A stretch of 64,000 nucleotides of DNA from Platanthera guangdongensis (GCA_039583875.1 CM077153.1:66286482-66350481); one strand, 5' to 3'; shown: positions 1 through 10,764, counted from the stretch's first letter. Numbers and translations: made by a program. Notes: generated by a model not told the origin, from the letters alone.

Positions 1-2
1 CT

Positions 3-563
3 CCTCCAGATTTTGATATGATACATGCTGATATACAGTCCATATATAGCCCACCTGGGGGAAAGGACAATGTCATCATAGAGAAGGTGGTTCAGCCAGT
101 ATCTGAGGCTATGCAAGAAGCTTTTCTGAAAGAACAGGAAGCTAGATTGTCTAAGAAATGGTTCAGAGAGCAAGCTGAACGAACACCCGACTTTGAGCAG
201 TGGAGCCCCACTTCAAGAAACATTATCTTAACTGCATGGAAAGCTGCAAAAGATAATATACAAGACAGAAACAAATGGTTTTCTGAACTACAATGGAGAA
301 AGCATGAGACAAGGCAAGAAGCTATAGTGCAATACAGGAGAAAGGCCAAGATGGGAAAGCTACCTCCTACTGCTCAGGAGCCTAGCAAGTACTTTCCCAA
401 GCCTTATCATTATTTTGAGAGGCAAAAGATTAAAGCTGAAGAACAAAAGAAAAAGGATCTGAAAGGTAAGAAACCTGCTGATACTGAAGTTGCTGAAGCC
501 CCTGTACAAGCCAAAGTACAATCAGGAAAAGGAATTGTGATTAAGGAGGCTGATCAGAATTAG
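3..563 (+). pseudogene. C-terminal part of Sirevirus envelope-like (post-pol) protein, element A1
   Basis: Open reading frame entering from the left edge and ending at TAG 561-563, about 186 codons. It aligns along its whole length with the C-terminal part of the A2 ORF at 54312-56153 (-), sharing a PPDFDMI start, an EQWSPTSRN segment and the motif KYFPKPYHYFERQ, then a Lys/Glu-rich tail ending near GKGIVIKEA. In Sireviruses a long ORF lies after pol and is called envelope-like; its function is unproven. No membrane segment is visible in this part. The sequence is highly charged and predicted helical. The ORF is cut by the window edge, so whether the full gene is intact is unknown. Confidence 0.7.
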
Positions 564-823
564 AATAGATTTATCTTAAGTTTACAGTTGTAATAGTTTG
601 ATTTTAAAACACTCTGTAAATTTTTATGATGAATATGACAAAGTATTAGAACAATGAGATGTATTATAAATCTATTTCATAATTGTTCTAAGATGTTATC
701 TGTGTATACATGTTTTGTTTGATACATGTTTATGTTTGCCCTGTTATATAATCCTGCTTTACATCATTTTGTAATTTTTTTATGAATGGTGTATATCATT
801 GACTAAGGGTTATGACTTCTCCA

Positions 824-836
824 AATAGGGGGAGAT
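824..836 (+). promoter_or_regulatory. Polypurine tract of A1
   Basis: AATAGGGGGAGAT immediately precedes the LTR start TGTTGGG at 837. This is the usual Copia plus-strand priming site, and the same tract is seen next to the A2 LTR (53996-54009, minus strand) and in element B (9933-9945). Confidence 0.8.
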
Positions 837-981
837 TGTTGGGTACATTGGTTCTAATGTACCTAATTTGAAGAAGCCTCACCCTACTCAATGATATACA
901 TCAAAATGTATTTGATGTATTTTGAGTTGTCTTGTGCAGGTTAAGTATTTGCAGGAAAGATGAAAAAGTTTCTAAGTCCAT

Positions 982-1862
982 GTGTCGACACCCAGAGGGA
1001 AAGTATCGACACTTAAGAAGACTTGTGTCGACACCCAGGCAAGCAGTGTCGACACTTGGAGTACTTGTGTCGACACCAGGGATGCAGAGTCGACAACAGA
1101 CAGAAAGTGTCGACACAAGGAGCTGTGTCGACACTCAATGAAGAAACGTGCAGTGAAGCAGTGTCGACACTTAGCAGTTGTGTCTACACCCAGAGGAACT
1201 GTGTCTACATCAGAAAGTGTCGACACTTGGAGGCTGTGTCGACACTCAGCAAAAGTCAGCAGAGTCTAAGTATAAGTGTCGACATAATAAAGAATGTGTC
1301 GACACTCAGCAGAAGACTCAACACTTGAAGAAAGTGTCGACACAATGAAGAATGTGTCGATACATAGCAGAAGACTCAACACTTGAAGAAAGTATCGACA
1401 CAAGGAGCTGTGTCGACACTTAGCAAAGTTCAACAAAATTCTAAGTACAAGTGTCGACACTAAGGAAATGTGTAGACACTCAGCCAGAGTCTCGACAGAA
1501 GAAGAATGTGTCGACACATGGAACAGTGTCGACACTCAGCAAGTATCAACACAGAAGGCATGTGTCGACACCAAGAAGATGTGTCGACACTGAACAAGTT
1601 CAACACATGAAGATGTGTCGACACAAAGGTGTTGTGTCGACACTTACAAGAATTCAGCAAAGTGCTGAAGAACAAAGTATTGTGTCGACACTCAATATCA
1701 ATGTCGACACATAATGAAGAAGCTGTGTCGCGAAGTGCATTCTATAACACAAGGAGTTGTGTCGACACCTTGTAGGCTAGTGTCGACACTTATTCAACTT
1801 GTGTCGACACTTAGTCTATAAGTGTCGACACTTAAAGACAGACAGTCTCGACACTTACAGAC
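982..1862 (+). repeat. Cluster of the 10-bp palindrome GTGTCGACAC
   Basis: GTGTCGACAC is its own reverse complement. I count about 24 exact copies and roughly a dozen single-base variants (for example GTATCGACAC, GTGTCTACAC) in about 880 bp, irregularly spaced at 15-45 bp. The cluster ends about 130 bp upstream of the TATA box, so it sits in U3 where enhancer elements are expected. Sirevirus LTRs are known to carry palindromic clusters in this position; the motif here differs from the ones I remember. Confidence 0.9.
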
Positions 1863-1988
1863 AGATACAGTTATTTCAAGAACTGACTGGATGACTTGAC
1901 AGCTGCCATTCCAGCCGGTCTACTGCACCTATCAGAGTTGTCAGAAATCAGTTATGAACCGGACCAGCCGGTTACCATGAAGAAGGCC

Positions 1989-1996
1989 TATAAATA
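1989..1996 (+). promoter_or_regulatory. TATA box of the A1 LTR promoter
   Basis: TATAAATA followed by GG, a strong plant TATA box, 130 bp after the palindrome cluster. Transcription would start about 30 bp downstream. The same box lies at 44631-44638 on the minus strand in A2. Confidence 0.75.
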
Positions 1997-2360
1997 GGCT
2001 TATACTGTCTACAGAAACAGATGATCAACACATCAAGTTATACAAAGAAGATCTAGCTATTCATTGAAGAATCTAGTGAAGATCTAAGTAGTTGGAGAGA
2101 GAGAGCTCCATCCAATAAAGACAGCCGTTGGAACCAGGATGAGAAGAAGGATTTAGATTTTGTTCTGAATCTTAAGTAGCAGAGATCAAGGATCAACTGC
2201 AGAGGAGGTCAATCTTATTGTGTTCTACATTCAAGAAGCTTTGAAGAAAGCCAACTCAGGATTGATCTCAGATGAGTTCTTCCAAGAACTCATCAAGAAA
2301 CTCACAACTCTTCTCTCTTTTCTCTGAGTTGTAGAGTTTACATTTTGTATTCATATTATC

Positions 2361-2617
2361 TTGTAGGATCCTTTGGGATCTGAGTTTGTAAGCCTGTAAT
2401 TATAAAGGCTGAGTGTAGGGCCTGTGTGCCTGAGTGTAGGAGATTTGTATCTCTGAGTGTAGGCCTGTAGTGGCTGAGTGTAGGCCTGCTGTGGCTGAGT
2501 GTAGGCTTTGTGAAAAATCTGAGTGTAGGTCTTTGGAGAAGACTGAGTTGTAGGGCCTTGGGCCTGAGCTGTAGGAACCTGTGTTGGGATTCTGAGTGTA
2601 AGATCTGAGGATCTGAG
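2361..2617 (+). repeat. Array of about 11 small stem-loop units in the A1 LTR leader
   Basis: Units begin TGTAG and end CTGAG, and between these each unit has its own short inverted repeat: GATCC/GGATC, AGCCT/AGGCT, GAGAT/ATCTC, AGTCTT/AAGACT, AGGCC/GGCCT, AGATC/GATCT. A G after the opening AG is usually unpaired. Because the array lies downstream of the TATA box it would be transcribed. Related arrays occur in B, C, S and A2. Two units (starting at 2414 and about 2511) pair only weakly. Confidence 0.75.
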
Positions 2618-2874
2618 ATAGTGGAGGAGTTTGGCCGAATCTAGTACACTACTAGATAGGCGAAGGGGGAAAGTGGATGTACCCAAACCTTGGGGAACCA
2701 CTATAAATCTGTGTGTCTACTGTGTGCTGGATTGATTCTGTGATTGCTACTTGTGTGCTGTGATAAAGTAACTAGAACTCTGTGATATAATCTGAATTCT
2801 GCCTAAAAAGTTAAAAAGATTTACTCACCTATTCACCCCTCCCCCCTCTAGGTGAGTAGGTACAATATCTTTCA

Positions 2875-4669
2875 GACACGGGCATATCCTAGAACCCGTG
2901 CATTGCTCGGGTTGTTTTCGGGAGAAATTGATGGGGGTACACGGCCGGCCACACGGCCGTTTCAGTTGGAACACGGGCGTGTCAGGTCGAACACGGGCTT
3001 GTTCGATGCCCGTGTGTTGTTCCAGGCGAGTCGATTTTGATGGAGAATGAGGCACACGGCCCTGGACATGGGCGTGTGCCAGGCCGTGTGCGGTCCAGAT
3101 TGGGCATTTTAGTCCCGAATCAAAGCCGTTCGTTTCTTTAATTGATGATCCAACGGCTGGGGGTTGTTCCTGAAGGGATATACCTGCGATTGGGCCTTAG
3201 AAACCCTCACTTTTCATGAGTGGTTGTCTTTCTAAATCTTAGAGAGAGAGGAGAGCCAAGGAAGGAAGAAGAAGCGAGATCCGGCCATTGGAGGAGCTTC
3301 GAAGCTCCAAATCGCGAGCCGACTCCGGATCCACGGAGGCAAAGCTAGTGCGGTGCTTTTCATCTGCTTACTTTTCCATGGCGCCATAGAGGAACGCAAG
3401 AGTAACGATTCTCTTCTTGAGCATGCGTAGCTCTCCTTCTTTGCATAGGAAGCCTGCTCTCGCGAGTTTGCGGTGAGTTGGAGGCGTTCCTTCGGGTAGA
3501 TATGTGAAGTCCCCATTGTTTAGAGTCCGTAAGCGAGAACGGACATAGGCATGATGTGTGAAGCCTATCCGGACATGTTGGTCTGGATCGGTGATGTTGC
3601 ATTGCATAATGTCGGAGAAGACTCCGTGCTATTGGTTGTTTTTCGGGTTTTCTACATGGTAGATTGCAACAGGGAACCTTGGGGATTAACCCAAAGGTGC
3701 ACCCGGAAAACTGGGCGGATGCGTGATCTTGCCAACTTGGTGGCTTGAGAGCCAACTTGAACATAACCGGGTTATGTGAAATGTGATGGAAACGGAACTC
3801 GGGAGAAGTTTGACCTGTGCATATGGTTTAAATTACCGTTGCGGGCGCATGTGGTTTAAATTACCGTTGCGTTGTGAGCACGGGTTAGATGGAACCGTAC
3901 CCATTCTATGTCGTTCGGATTAGAGCCATTGGCATAGATGAGAGTCTTCAGCGGTCTATGGTTTTAATTACCGTGACCCATGTCGGGAAGACAAACTGCT
4001 CATTAATTGGCCGTCCAAAGGGATGGTGGTGAGTCGGCAGACTTAGACTGTGTTCACCGAGAATGTGCCCTGAGTGCACGGGGTGTGTGGCCGTACGAGC
4101 CTACGCCTGTGATGCAATGAATATTGATATATTGCTCGCTTATGCTAATGAAATGCAGGGAAGGAGCATCGCCGCCCCGAGATGGGGGCGGGATCGTTAT
4201 AATTTGGTCAGCATTGCTGACCGTTGCCTTGTTTTGCCACCGTGCGGTGGTTTGTTGCTTGTAGGTGCTGCTGGACCAAGCGGTCAATAGCGGGCTAAAG
4301 CCCATTTTGTGAAGCCGGCCCTCGAAGGACTAATTGGACTGTTTACTGTTTTATTTCATGTATGACCGGCCTGCGTGCCATGGTTTGTAAAACATGTAAT
4401 ATGAAGTGAACAATTTTTGTAAGGCCTTAAGGCTTGTACTGGTGTATTTGTAACATTCCTATTTGGTATTAGTGGACATTCAGGCTTTAGTGCTGGGTTC
4501 TTTATTGCAACTTTTTTAAATTGCTTCCGCTAGAATGCTCTGTGTAGGACGTTATGATTAGTTGGATGGTTTCCATGAGTAACCACCCGGTCTGTCTGTG
4601 GCATACGGCGTCGGGCCCCAGCCGGACCTACTGCTATATGCTATGCGACGGATAGGGGGTGTTATAACA
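2875..4669 (+). repeat. Tekay/Del-like Gypsy LTR (Y), 5' part missing
   Basis: Non-coding DNA ending GGGGTGTTATAACA, the usual right terminus of Tekay/Del LTRs. It shares TTGTAAGGCCTTAAGGC (near 4418) and a GGGCCCCAGCCGGACC segment (near 4613) with the LTR of element D (37494-39572) in the same order. The left part (2876-3090) has repeated ACACGGGC and GCCGTGT motifs. A1 appears to have inserted into this LTR, so the LTR start lies left of the window. At the right it abuts Copia pol of element B directly, so it is a solo LTR or the 3' LTR of an element lost to the left. Short ORFs inside have no recognisable product. Confidence 0.65.
2876..3090 (+). repeat. ACACGGGC / GCCCGTGT motif cluster in LTR Y
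   Basis: At least ten copies of ACACGG, CCGTGT or close variants, several arranged head to head, including ACACGGCCGT and ACACGGGCGTGT. The motif is related to the one in the Athila element E (21571-21850 and 28456-28990). Confidence 0.75.
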
Positions 4670-4954
4670 GACACTAGGAGTGGAAATATTTATTGTTTAA
4701 ACTTTCTTTGTCTAGTTACAGACTCTCCTATTTGTCTAGTGGCAAATGAGAAAGTCTCATATTATGTCCAATGGCACAAGAGGCTAGCTCATTTGAATAA
4801 CAAGAATATTGGAAAGTTCTTTAATCAAGAGCTAGTTATGAATGGACCTAATGTAAAGTTCACCAAGGATAGCATTGCTCAGCATGCCAAAAGGGCAAGC
4901 AGACCATAGCTTCCTTCAAGGGCATTGGAACCAAAGACTCTCTGTGGTGTTTAT
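4670..4954 (+). pseudogene. B pol fragment: GAG-pre-integrase domain
   Basis: Encodes the stretch between protease and integrase: NIYCLNFLCL, a PICLVANEKVSYYVQWHKRLAHL segment typical of the Copia GAG-pre-integrase zinc-binding region, then the Cys-rich linker. A one-base loss near 4875 shifts the frame inside that linker. It aligns with 60400-60200 (-) of A2 and 19660-19900 of C. Solo LTR S interrupts it after 4954; coding resumes at 6774. Confidence 0.8.
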
Positions 4955-5198
4955 TGAAAATGTTTTAAGTTGTCTTACCTAAATCACCTAGATGGGGTGA
5001 ATAGGTGAGTTGTGTGCCTTTTTGCAGAATAAAAAAATTTAACGATCTATGCACAGAAAATCAACCAAGCCATCACAGACGACAACAAGAATTATAGTGG
5101 TTCCCCAACCTTGGGTACATATACTTTCCACTCACCGATCTAGCAAAACACTAGACTCGGCTACGCCACTAATCTCAGATTGAAACCAATCCTACACC

Positions 5199-5312
5199 TC
5201 GAGACAACGTTCCTACAACTCAATCCCAAATCTAGATCTACACTTGGAAGATAAAAACTTCCTACAAGAACTCGGAGAAAAAAACTCCTACAACTCGGAT
5301 AAAGATCTCCTA
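5199..5312 (-). repeat. Stem-loop units in the leader of solo LTR S
   Basis: On the minus strand about five units with linker GAGTTGTAGG. Two stems are perfect, GGAAG/CTTCC (5258-5262 with 5246-5250) and GGAG/CTCC (5285-5288 with 5274-5277); others are weaker. The array lies about 370 bp downstream of the TATA box at 5682-5689, matching its place in A1 and B. Confidence 0.65.
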
Positions 5313-5681
5313 CTATAATATAATGAAATAATAAATACAAACAGTGATTTATTCTCAGATCTGAAATCCTTCTGCCTATTCTTCTTTATTTGAGCTTTAC
5401 GACTTTATCAGAATTTGTTGAAGAAGAATCAACAATATCTGTAGATCTAAAATTCTCTGGAGTCACACAATGAAGTAGAAGATCTGTTGTTGAAAAGAAA
5501 CTCAATCTGTGAATCAACTTCTCTGAATCTATCTGAATCGAAAGTGCTTAGGCGATGAAGAAGAAGATTCGCGGCTCTCGATTTAGAAATAAAAAACGGA
5601 TTCTGAAAACTTAGAATTTCTTCTTGCGGCGGCTGAAATTCTTCTTAAAATCTTCTTCGGGTTGGTCAAAAATGACAAGAC

Positions 5682-5689
5682 CTTATATA
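5682..5689 (-). promoter_or_regulatory. TATA box of solo LTR S
   Basis: TATATAAG on the minus strand, about 125 bp downstream of the TTCTCGAGAA cluster. Confidence 0.6.
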
Positions 5690-5811
5690 AGATTACCCTA
5701 ACGGTCATAATCATCATTAATGACATCCACGTGGACCAATCGTGCGTAAATGATGTTTGAAATACATGTCTGTCTGGACTTAGTAATTTTCAGAAAAATC
5801 AGACTGGGTAT

Positions 5812-6445
5812 TCTCGAGAAGAAGGCTTTTACTCGAAAAAAAATGAATTCTATTACTCGAGAACAATAAGGAAATTCTCGAGAAAAATACTTAGAGAAAA
5901 ATGATGTGCAGAAAGAAAATAGCATTCTAGAGAAAGAAGTAAAGTATTCGAGAAAAATATCTTATAGCTCTCGAGAAGAACTATTTTGGTACTCGAGAAT
6001 GAAAGTCTGTCTCGAGAAAAATACTTAGAAAAATATGTGGAGGTGGAAATCTGCAGTGTCGAGAATGATAGAAGTACTCAAGAGAAATGATGTATTGTTC
6101 TCGAGAGGAAACATCCCGGTACTCGAGAATAAATAACTATACCGAGAACAAGAGTCTGGCTCTCGAGAAAAATACTATAGGTCTCGACAAATACCTTCTG
6201 TATCCCGAGAATAAAAGATAATCTTCTCAAGAATAATTTCATTCTTCTCGAGAAAAAGACTTAGAAAAATATTTATCTGGAAAAACAAACATCCCGATAA
6301 GAAATGTCATATTACTCGATAACAAAAGCCTTTCTCGAGAACACAAGAATCTTTCTCGAGAATAACTTCTGTTACTCGAAATGAAGACAAGTCTTACTCG
6401 AGAATAATCATTAGTCCTTGAGTACAAATATAGTACTCGAGAAAA
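5812..6445 (-). repeat. Cluster of the palindrome TTCTCGAGAA in solo LTR S
   Basis: TTCTCGAGAA and shorter forms (CTCGAGAA, ACTCGAGAA) recur more than twenty times in about 630 bp. The 10-bp form is a perfect palindrome with an XhoI-like CTCGAG core. It takes the same U3 position as GTGTCGACAC in A1. Confidence 0.88.
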
Positions 6446-6773
6446 AGACTTAGAATTTTTCTGAAAAACTTAAAATCTTGATTCTTCATAAAAATCAACA
6501 TCCATCTTTTCTCTTGCCCTTAGTGCTTGAAAAGGAAGTATGTCCCAATAGAGAGGCTACACATGAATCAACACCATGGATAACACAATGAGGGATTACA
6601 TTGTATGGTCCTGTGTTTGGAGACTCATTGTAGACTAACATTGGTCTACACTTAGTAATTAAGTCCTGTAAACACCTAACAAAAAGTGCATCAAATACAA
6701 ACTTAATTCATCTTAGTATAAGGGTGATTTCATACAAATCTAGGTTATTGTGGATGCAATACCCAACATTTAT

Positions 6774-9302
6774 ACTACTTGCATATGGACCTATTTGGTC
6801 CTATGCCAGTTCATAGTCTTTGTAAGAAAGTCTACACCCTTGTGGTGGTTGATGACTATTCCATATTTATTTGGGTGTTCTTTCTCAATAAAAAGAATGA
6901 AACCCATGATATCTTCATCAAGTTTTTTAAGCAAATTCAGAATGAGTTTAATAGTTCAGTGATAAAAATCAGAAATGACCATGGAACTGAATTCTAGTCT
7001 AAAAGCATGACAAAGTTCAGTGAAGAGCAAAGGATTCACCAAGATTTTTCTTCTCCAAGAACTTCCCAGCAAAATGGGATTGTTGAGAGGAAAAATAGGA
7101 CTCTCATAGAGGCTGGAAGAATATTATTGAGTGATACCTCTCTCCCAGTATATTTATGGGCTGAGATAGTGAATACTTCATGTCATGTCCTCAACATGGC
7201 CTCTATCACCAAGAGCCACAAGAAGACTCCCTATGAGATCTTGAAGGGCAGAAAACCAAACTTGTGTTATCTTAGAATCTTTGGTAGTAAGTTATATATG
7301 CTTCATAATGGGAAGTCCTATGTGACTAAGTTTGCTGTCAGGTCCTTTGATGAGATTTTTGTTTGGTACATCAATCATAGTAAAGCCTATAGGATCTACC
7401 ACTTGAAAAGCCAAGTTGTATAAGAATCTAAAAATGTAGTCTTTGATGAGTTTACTATGATTAACAGTGAACTGTCAAGCTCTTCTTCTAGTACTGCAGG
7501 TACAGTACACATGATGGACCAACTAATTATCAAAGAAGCTGCTCCAATAGTCCAAGATAAAGCTGATGGAATGGTAATTCCAGCAGAAGGACTGCAAGAC
7601 ACAAGTTAGGTGGATGTTGATAAGAAAGAAGCTACCCTAGTAGCTAATACTGAAGCAATATTTCCACCAGTAGTCAGGCATCTAAGGGATCATCTAAGAC
7701 ACCAGATCATTGGTGATGCCATCCAAGAAGTGGTGACCAGGAGCAGAAGTATTAACACAACACTATACTCAAGCTTCATGTCACAGGTTGAGCCAAAGAA
7801 ATTATAAGAGGCTAACATAGATCAGTTCTGTATTGTAGTTATGCAAGTTGACTGGACCAGTTTAGCAGATGTAAGGTCTGGAAGATGGTTCCCAGACCAC
7901 AAGGACATAATATCATTGGAGTCAATTGGATTTATAGGAATAAACTTGATGAAAATGGCATTATAATCAAGAACAAGGCAATGATAGTAGCTACGGGGTA
8001 CAAGCAAGAGGAAGGTATTGATTTTGATCAAACCTTTGCCCCTGTAGCAAGATTGGAGGCCATCAAACTATTCCTTACATATACTGCACACAAGTGATTC
8101 AAAGTCTTCCAAATGGATGCGAAGTCATCCTTCCTGAATGGTGACTTAAAAGAAGAAGTCTATGTTGAGTATCCTCTAGGTTTTATTATTCCTAACTCAC
8201 CTGATTCTGTTTATAGACTTTGGAAAGCTCTATATGGGCTGAAGCAAGCCCCTAAACCATGGGATGAGACATTGTCTAGCTTCCTTATTGAGAATAAATT
8301 ATCAAGGGGGAAGATAGAAAAGACCTTATTCCTAAGGGAATCTATGAGTAAGATCATCCTAGTCAAGATGTATATGGAGATGACATTATCTTTGGATATA
8401 CTGACGACAACCTTTGCAGGAAGTTTGCCAAACTTATGCAAGGGAAGTTTAAGATGAGCAGTATGGGTGAAATTTAGTTCTTCTTGGGCCTCAAAGTTAG
8501 ACATACTGATGATGGATTGTCTATATCCCAGTCTAACTTCACTAGAAAATTAATCAAGAAGTTTGGTATGGAGAATTCCTCCCCCATGAAAACTCCCATG
8601 AGGTCAAGTATGCCTATAGGTAAAGATGAGGCAGGGAAACTTGTTGATGAAACTTTGTATAGAGGGATAATTGGTTCCCTTCTATATCTAACTGTATGTA
8701 GGACAGACATAACGTATGCTACATGTGTTTGTGCTAGGTATCAGGCTTTCCCTAATGAATCTCACTACTCTGCTGTAATGAGAATTTTGATGTATCTTAA
8801 GGGCAAACCAGATCTTGGCCTATGGTAACCTAGAAATGAGGAGTTTGAGCTAATAGGTTATTCGGATGTAGATTTTTCAGGCTGCAAAGAGGAGAGGAAG
8901 AACACTTCTGGCACCAGTTAGTTCTTGGGAGGAAGACTAGTGTGTTGGAGTAGCAAGAAGGAAACAAATGTTGCAATCTCAACTATATAGTCAATGTACA
9001 TCTCAGCAGGTTGCTACTGTAGATCCGACATCAGCTCCAGGATTATAACCTCCAGATAAGTAGAAGTCCCTTATATTATGATTCTACTAGTGTCATCTCA
9101 ATTACTTGAAATTATGTCTCTCAGCAAAACTAAGCACGTTGAGATTAGATATCATTTCATTAGGGAGCATGTGGAATGTGAAGATATCAACCTTGAGTTT
9201 GTCCCTACAGACAAGCAAGTGGCTGACATCTTCACTAAGCCACCATATGAAGCAAAGTTCAATACCTTCAAGTTTGAGTTGGGTATGTTGAACCTTGTAT
9301 AG
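6774..9302 (+). pseudogene. B pol: integrase, reverse transcriptase and RNase H, degenerate
   Basis: Fragments in order: integrase core (6779-6997, MDLFGPMPVHSL, VVVDDYS, NDHGTEF) ended by TAG; integrase end with QQNGIVERKNRTLIE (7007-7423), so the third acidic residue is present; linker ending SQVEPKK (7610-7807); reverse transcriptase start [19 protein letters not shown] (7885-8097); FQMDAKSSFLNGDLKEEVYVE and YGLKQAPK (8113-8457); thumb region (8484-8828); RNase H and C-terminus with ADIFTKPPYEAKF, ending MLNLV (9078-9302). The catalytic YMDD segment near 8370 is lost by a small deletion, and RNase H is damaged between 8830 and 9080. At least eight stops or frameshifts; no product expected. 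Confidence 0.88.
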
Positions 9303-9945
9303 CTTCAGTTTCACCTCATATTGTTGCAAGTTTTTTTCTTGCAGGTGGAATTGTTCTTCAGTGGAATGAAAACTTTTAAAGTGGTATACCTTCAGTGGTA
9401 TCATGTTCAAGTACTTTCCAAACTGGTATAGACAAGAATGTCTACCAGGAAATATGATAGAGGATGTTGCAGTTGAGGGGGAGCAAGTCTAGCACTTGTA
9501 GAGGAAGATTCGAATGATATCATGTAGAGAAGGAGCAGCACACCTCTAGCACTCATAAGTGGGTCAACTGGTGCAAGAGTTGCTTTTCCATACTCAAAAA
9601 GTTGGAGCAAAAAATCAGTTCCTCCTTGAATATTTTCAGAAGTCAAAAATGGGAGGAGAAGGATATAAGTTAAGGAAAGTGGTATCAGATCTATAAGTGT
9701 ATTAGATACAAGAGTAGGATATGTGAGAAGGATACAAGGGGTATCAAAGTGATCAAGAGGCCAGGCAGCAATAATTAAGGGGGAGCTGGTGTGATGATGT
9801 TCATCCTACAGGCAAGGAAGTTTGGTAACTATAACTTGTTCTCTTGTTATATCTTTTCCAAGTTATTGTTCTATTGCTGCATATGTTAGTGTATGACATT
9901 GACTCATTTGATTGAGGGTTTTGACTTCTTCAAATAGGGAGAGAT
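9303..9945 (+). other. B 3' untranslated region and polypurine tract
   Basis: About 640 bp with no meaningful ORF, no motif cluster and no TATA box. It ends AATAGGGAGAGAT (9933-9945), the polypurine tract next to the 3' LTR. In A2 and C the equivalent place holds a motif cluster and the envelope-like ORF. Confidence 0.7.
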
Positions 9946-10146
9946 TGTTGGGTCCATTGCCCATAATGTCCCAGATTTGAATAAGTCAATCATGTCAATG
10001 ATATACTTAAAGTTGTATTTGATTTATATGTATGTTCATGCATGCAAGTTAGTCCTTGAAACATTGATAGGATAAGTATTCCAAGGGATGTTATAGGTGG
10101 TCACAAAGTAAATATATGGAGAGATAGAAATCTATCTAAGTCTACA

Positions 10147-10764
10147 GGCATTGAGTGAAGTCTGTTCACTCAATGCCAGATGTAAGGGAAGATGCTGGAT
10201 AGGCTGGAAATTGCCTAAGTCTACAGACATTGAGTGAAGACAGTTCACTTAATGCTAGATGCAATAAAGCGCTGAGTTATTTGTAGACAGTCAAAGCCAT
10301 GCATTCAACAAAGCAATTCTGCGGCTACGTCCACAAGCGTTGAGTGATGATAGTTCTCTCAACTCCATCGTCCAGTATAGCTGAGTCTGTCAATGCTAAA
10401 GCAGATGGCGACCAAGTACAAAAGCATTAAGTGATGAATCTTTACTCAACACCCACAACTCCAGATAGCAAAAGCGTTGAGTCTTGCTGCTGCGTCAAAG
10501 CCTAAGAAGAAGACAGAAATCAGCTGAGTCCAGAAGCGTGGAGTGAAGCTATTTCAATCAACACCCAATATAGAAGGCATGCAAAAGGAGACAGCGTTGA
10601 GTGAGGACAATTCACTCAATGCCTTTAGACAGATGAAGAAATGACTAAGTGTAAAAGCGTTGAGTGAATCCATTGCACTCAATGCTCTCAACACCTATGA
10701 TTTAGAATGATTCAGACTATTGACTAAGGGTTTGGGCATTGAGTGAAGCTTGTTCACTCAATGC
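10147..10764 (+). repeat. Cluster of GCRTTGAGTGA hairpins in B LTR
   Basis: About nine units in which GCATTGAGTGAA or GCGTTGAGTGA is followed after 5-9 bases by its inverted copy TTCACTCAATGC. Best units: GGCATTGAGTGAA at 10147-10159 with TTCACTCAATGCC at 10165-10177 (13-bp perfect stem, 5-base loop), and 12 bp at 10736-10747 with 10753-10764. Others carry one to four mismatches. Spacing is about 60-80 bp. It is the U3 equivalent of the palindrome clusters in the other LTRs. Confidence 0.88.

Larger units (their letters stand above)
1..2874 (+). mobile_element. Sirevirus-type Copia element A1, 3' end only
   Basis: This is the right-hand end of a Ty1/Copia element of Sirevirus type: tail of an envelope-like ORF, about 260 bp of 3' untranslated sequence, a polypurine tract and a whole 3' LTR. 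The rest lies left of the window. The same three parts occur in inverted orientation in element A2 (43756-57600), which is how the ORF and both LTR borders were fixed. The 5-bp target duplication cannot be checked because the 5' end is absent; the right flank begins GACAC. Confidence 0.85.
837..2874 (+). repeat. 3' LTR of A1, 2038 bp
   Basis: Starts TGTTGGGTACATTGG and ends ACAATATCTTTCA. Both ends match the split LTR of A2 in the opposite orientation (43756-53995). Order inside: motif cluster (982-1862), TATA box (1989-1996), transcribed leader with a hairpin array (2361-2617), then a conserved end carrying the CACCTATTCACC segment seen at the end of every Sirevirus LTR here. Short ORFs of 60-115 codons in it are by-products of the repeats. 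Confidence 0.88.
4955..6768 (-). mobile_element. Solo LTR S (Sirevirus type), 1814 bp
   Basis: On the minus strand it starts TGTTGGGTATTGCATCC (6768) and ends with CACCTATTCACCCC..., CATTTTCA at 4955, the same terminal plan as the LTRs of A1, B and C. TTTAT stands on both sides (4950-4954 and 6769-6773), and removing the LTR plus one copy restores continuity of the B pol alignment. No internal region is present, so it is a solo LTR left by recombination between two LTRs. Its start is closest to the C LTR. Confidence 0.88.

Noticed and set aside
901..1714. ORFs of 70-100 codons on both strands across the GTGTCGACAC repeats (also at 44913-45626 and 57307-57567)
   Set aside because: They only translate the repeat (VDT, CRH, VST patterns) in several frames at once.
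982..1862. CRISPR-like pattern of short palindromes with spacers
   Set aside because: The repeated unit is only 10 bp, spacing is irregular, spacers are alike, and it sits in U3 of a plant LTR with both ends identified. There are no cas genes.
2351..2701. 116-codon minus-strand ORF rich in AYTQPQ (and 43929-44165)
   Set aside because: It is the translation of the stem-loop array linker inside an LTR and is antisense to the LTR transcript.
2875..4674. GACAC at 2875-2879 and 4670-4674 as a target-site duplication enclosing Y
   Set aside because: Y has no left LTR terminus at 2875, and ACAC motifs are frequent in this LTR, so the match is probably chance.
4598..4909. 103-codon ORF as an intact protein
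   Set aside because: Its first about 24 codons lie in LTR Y and the rest in B pol; it is a chance fusion.
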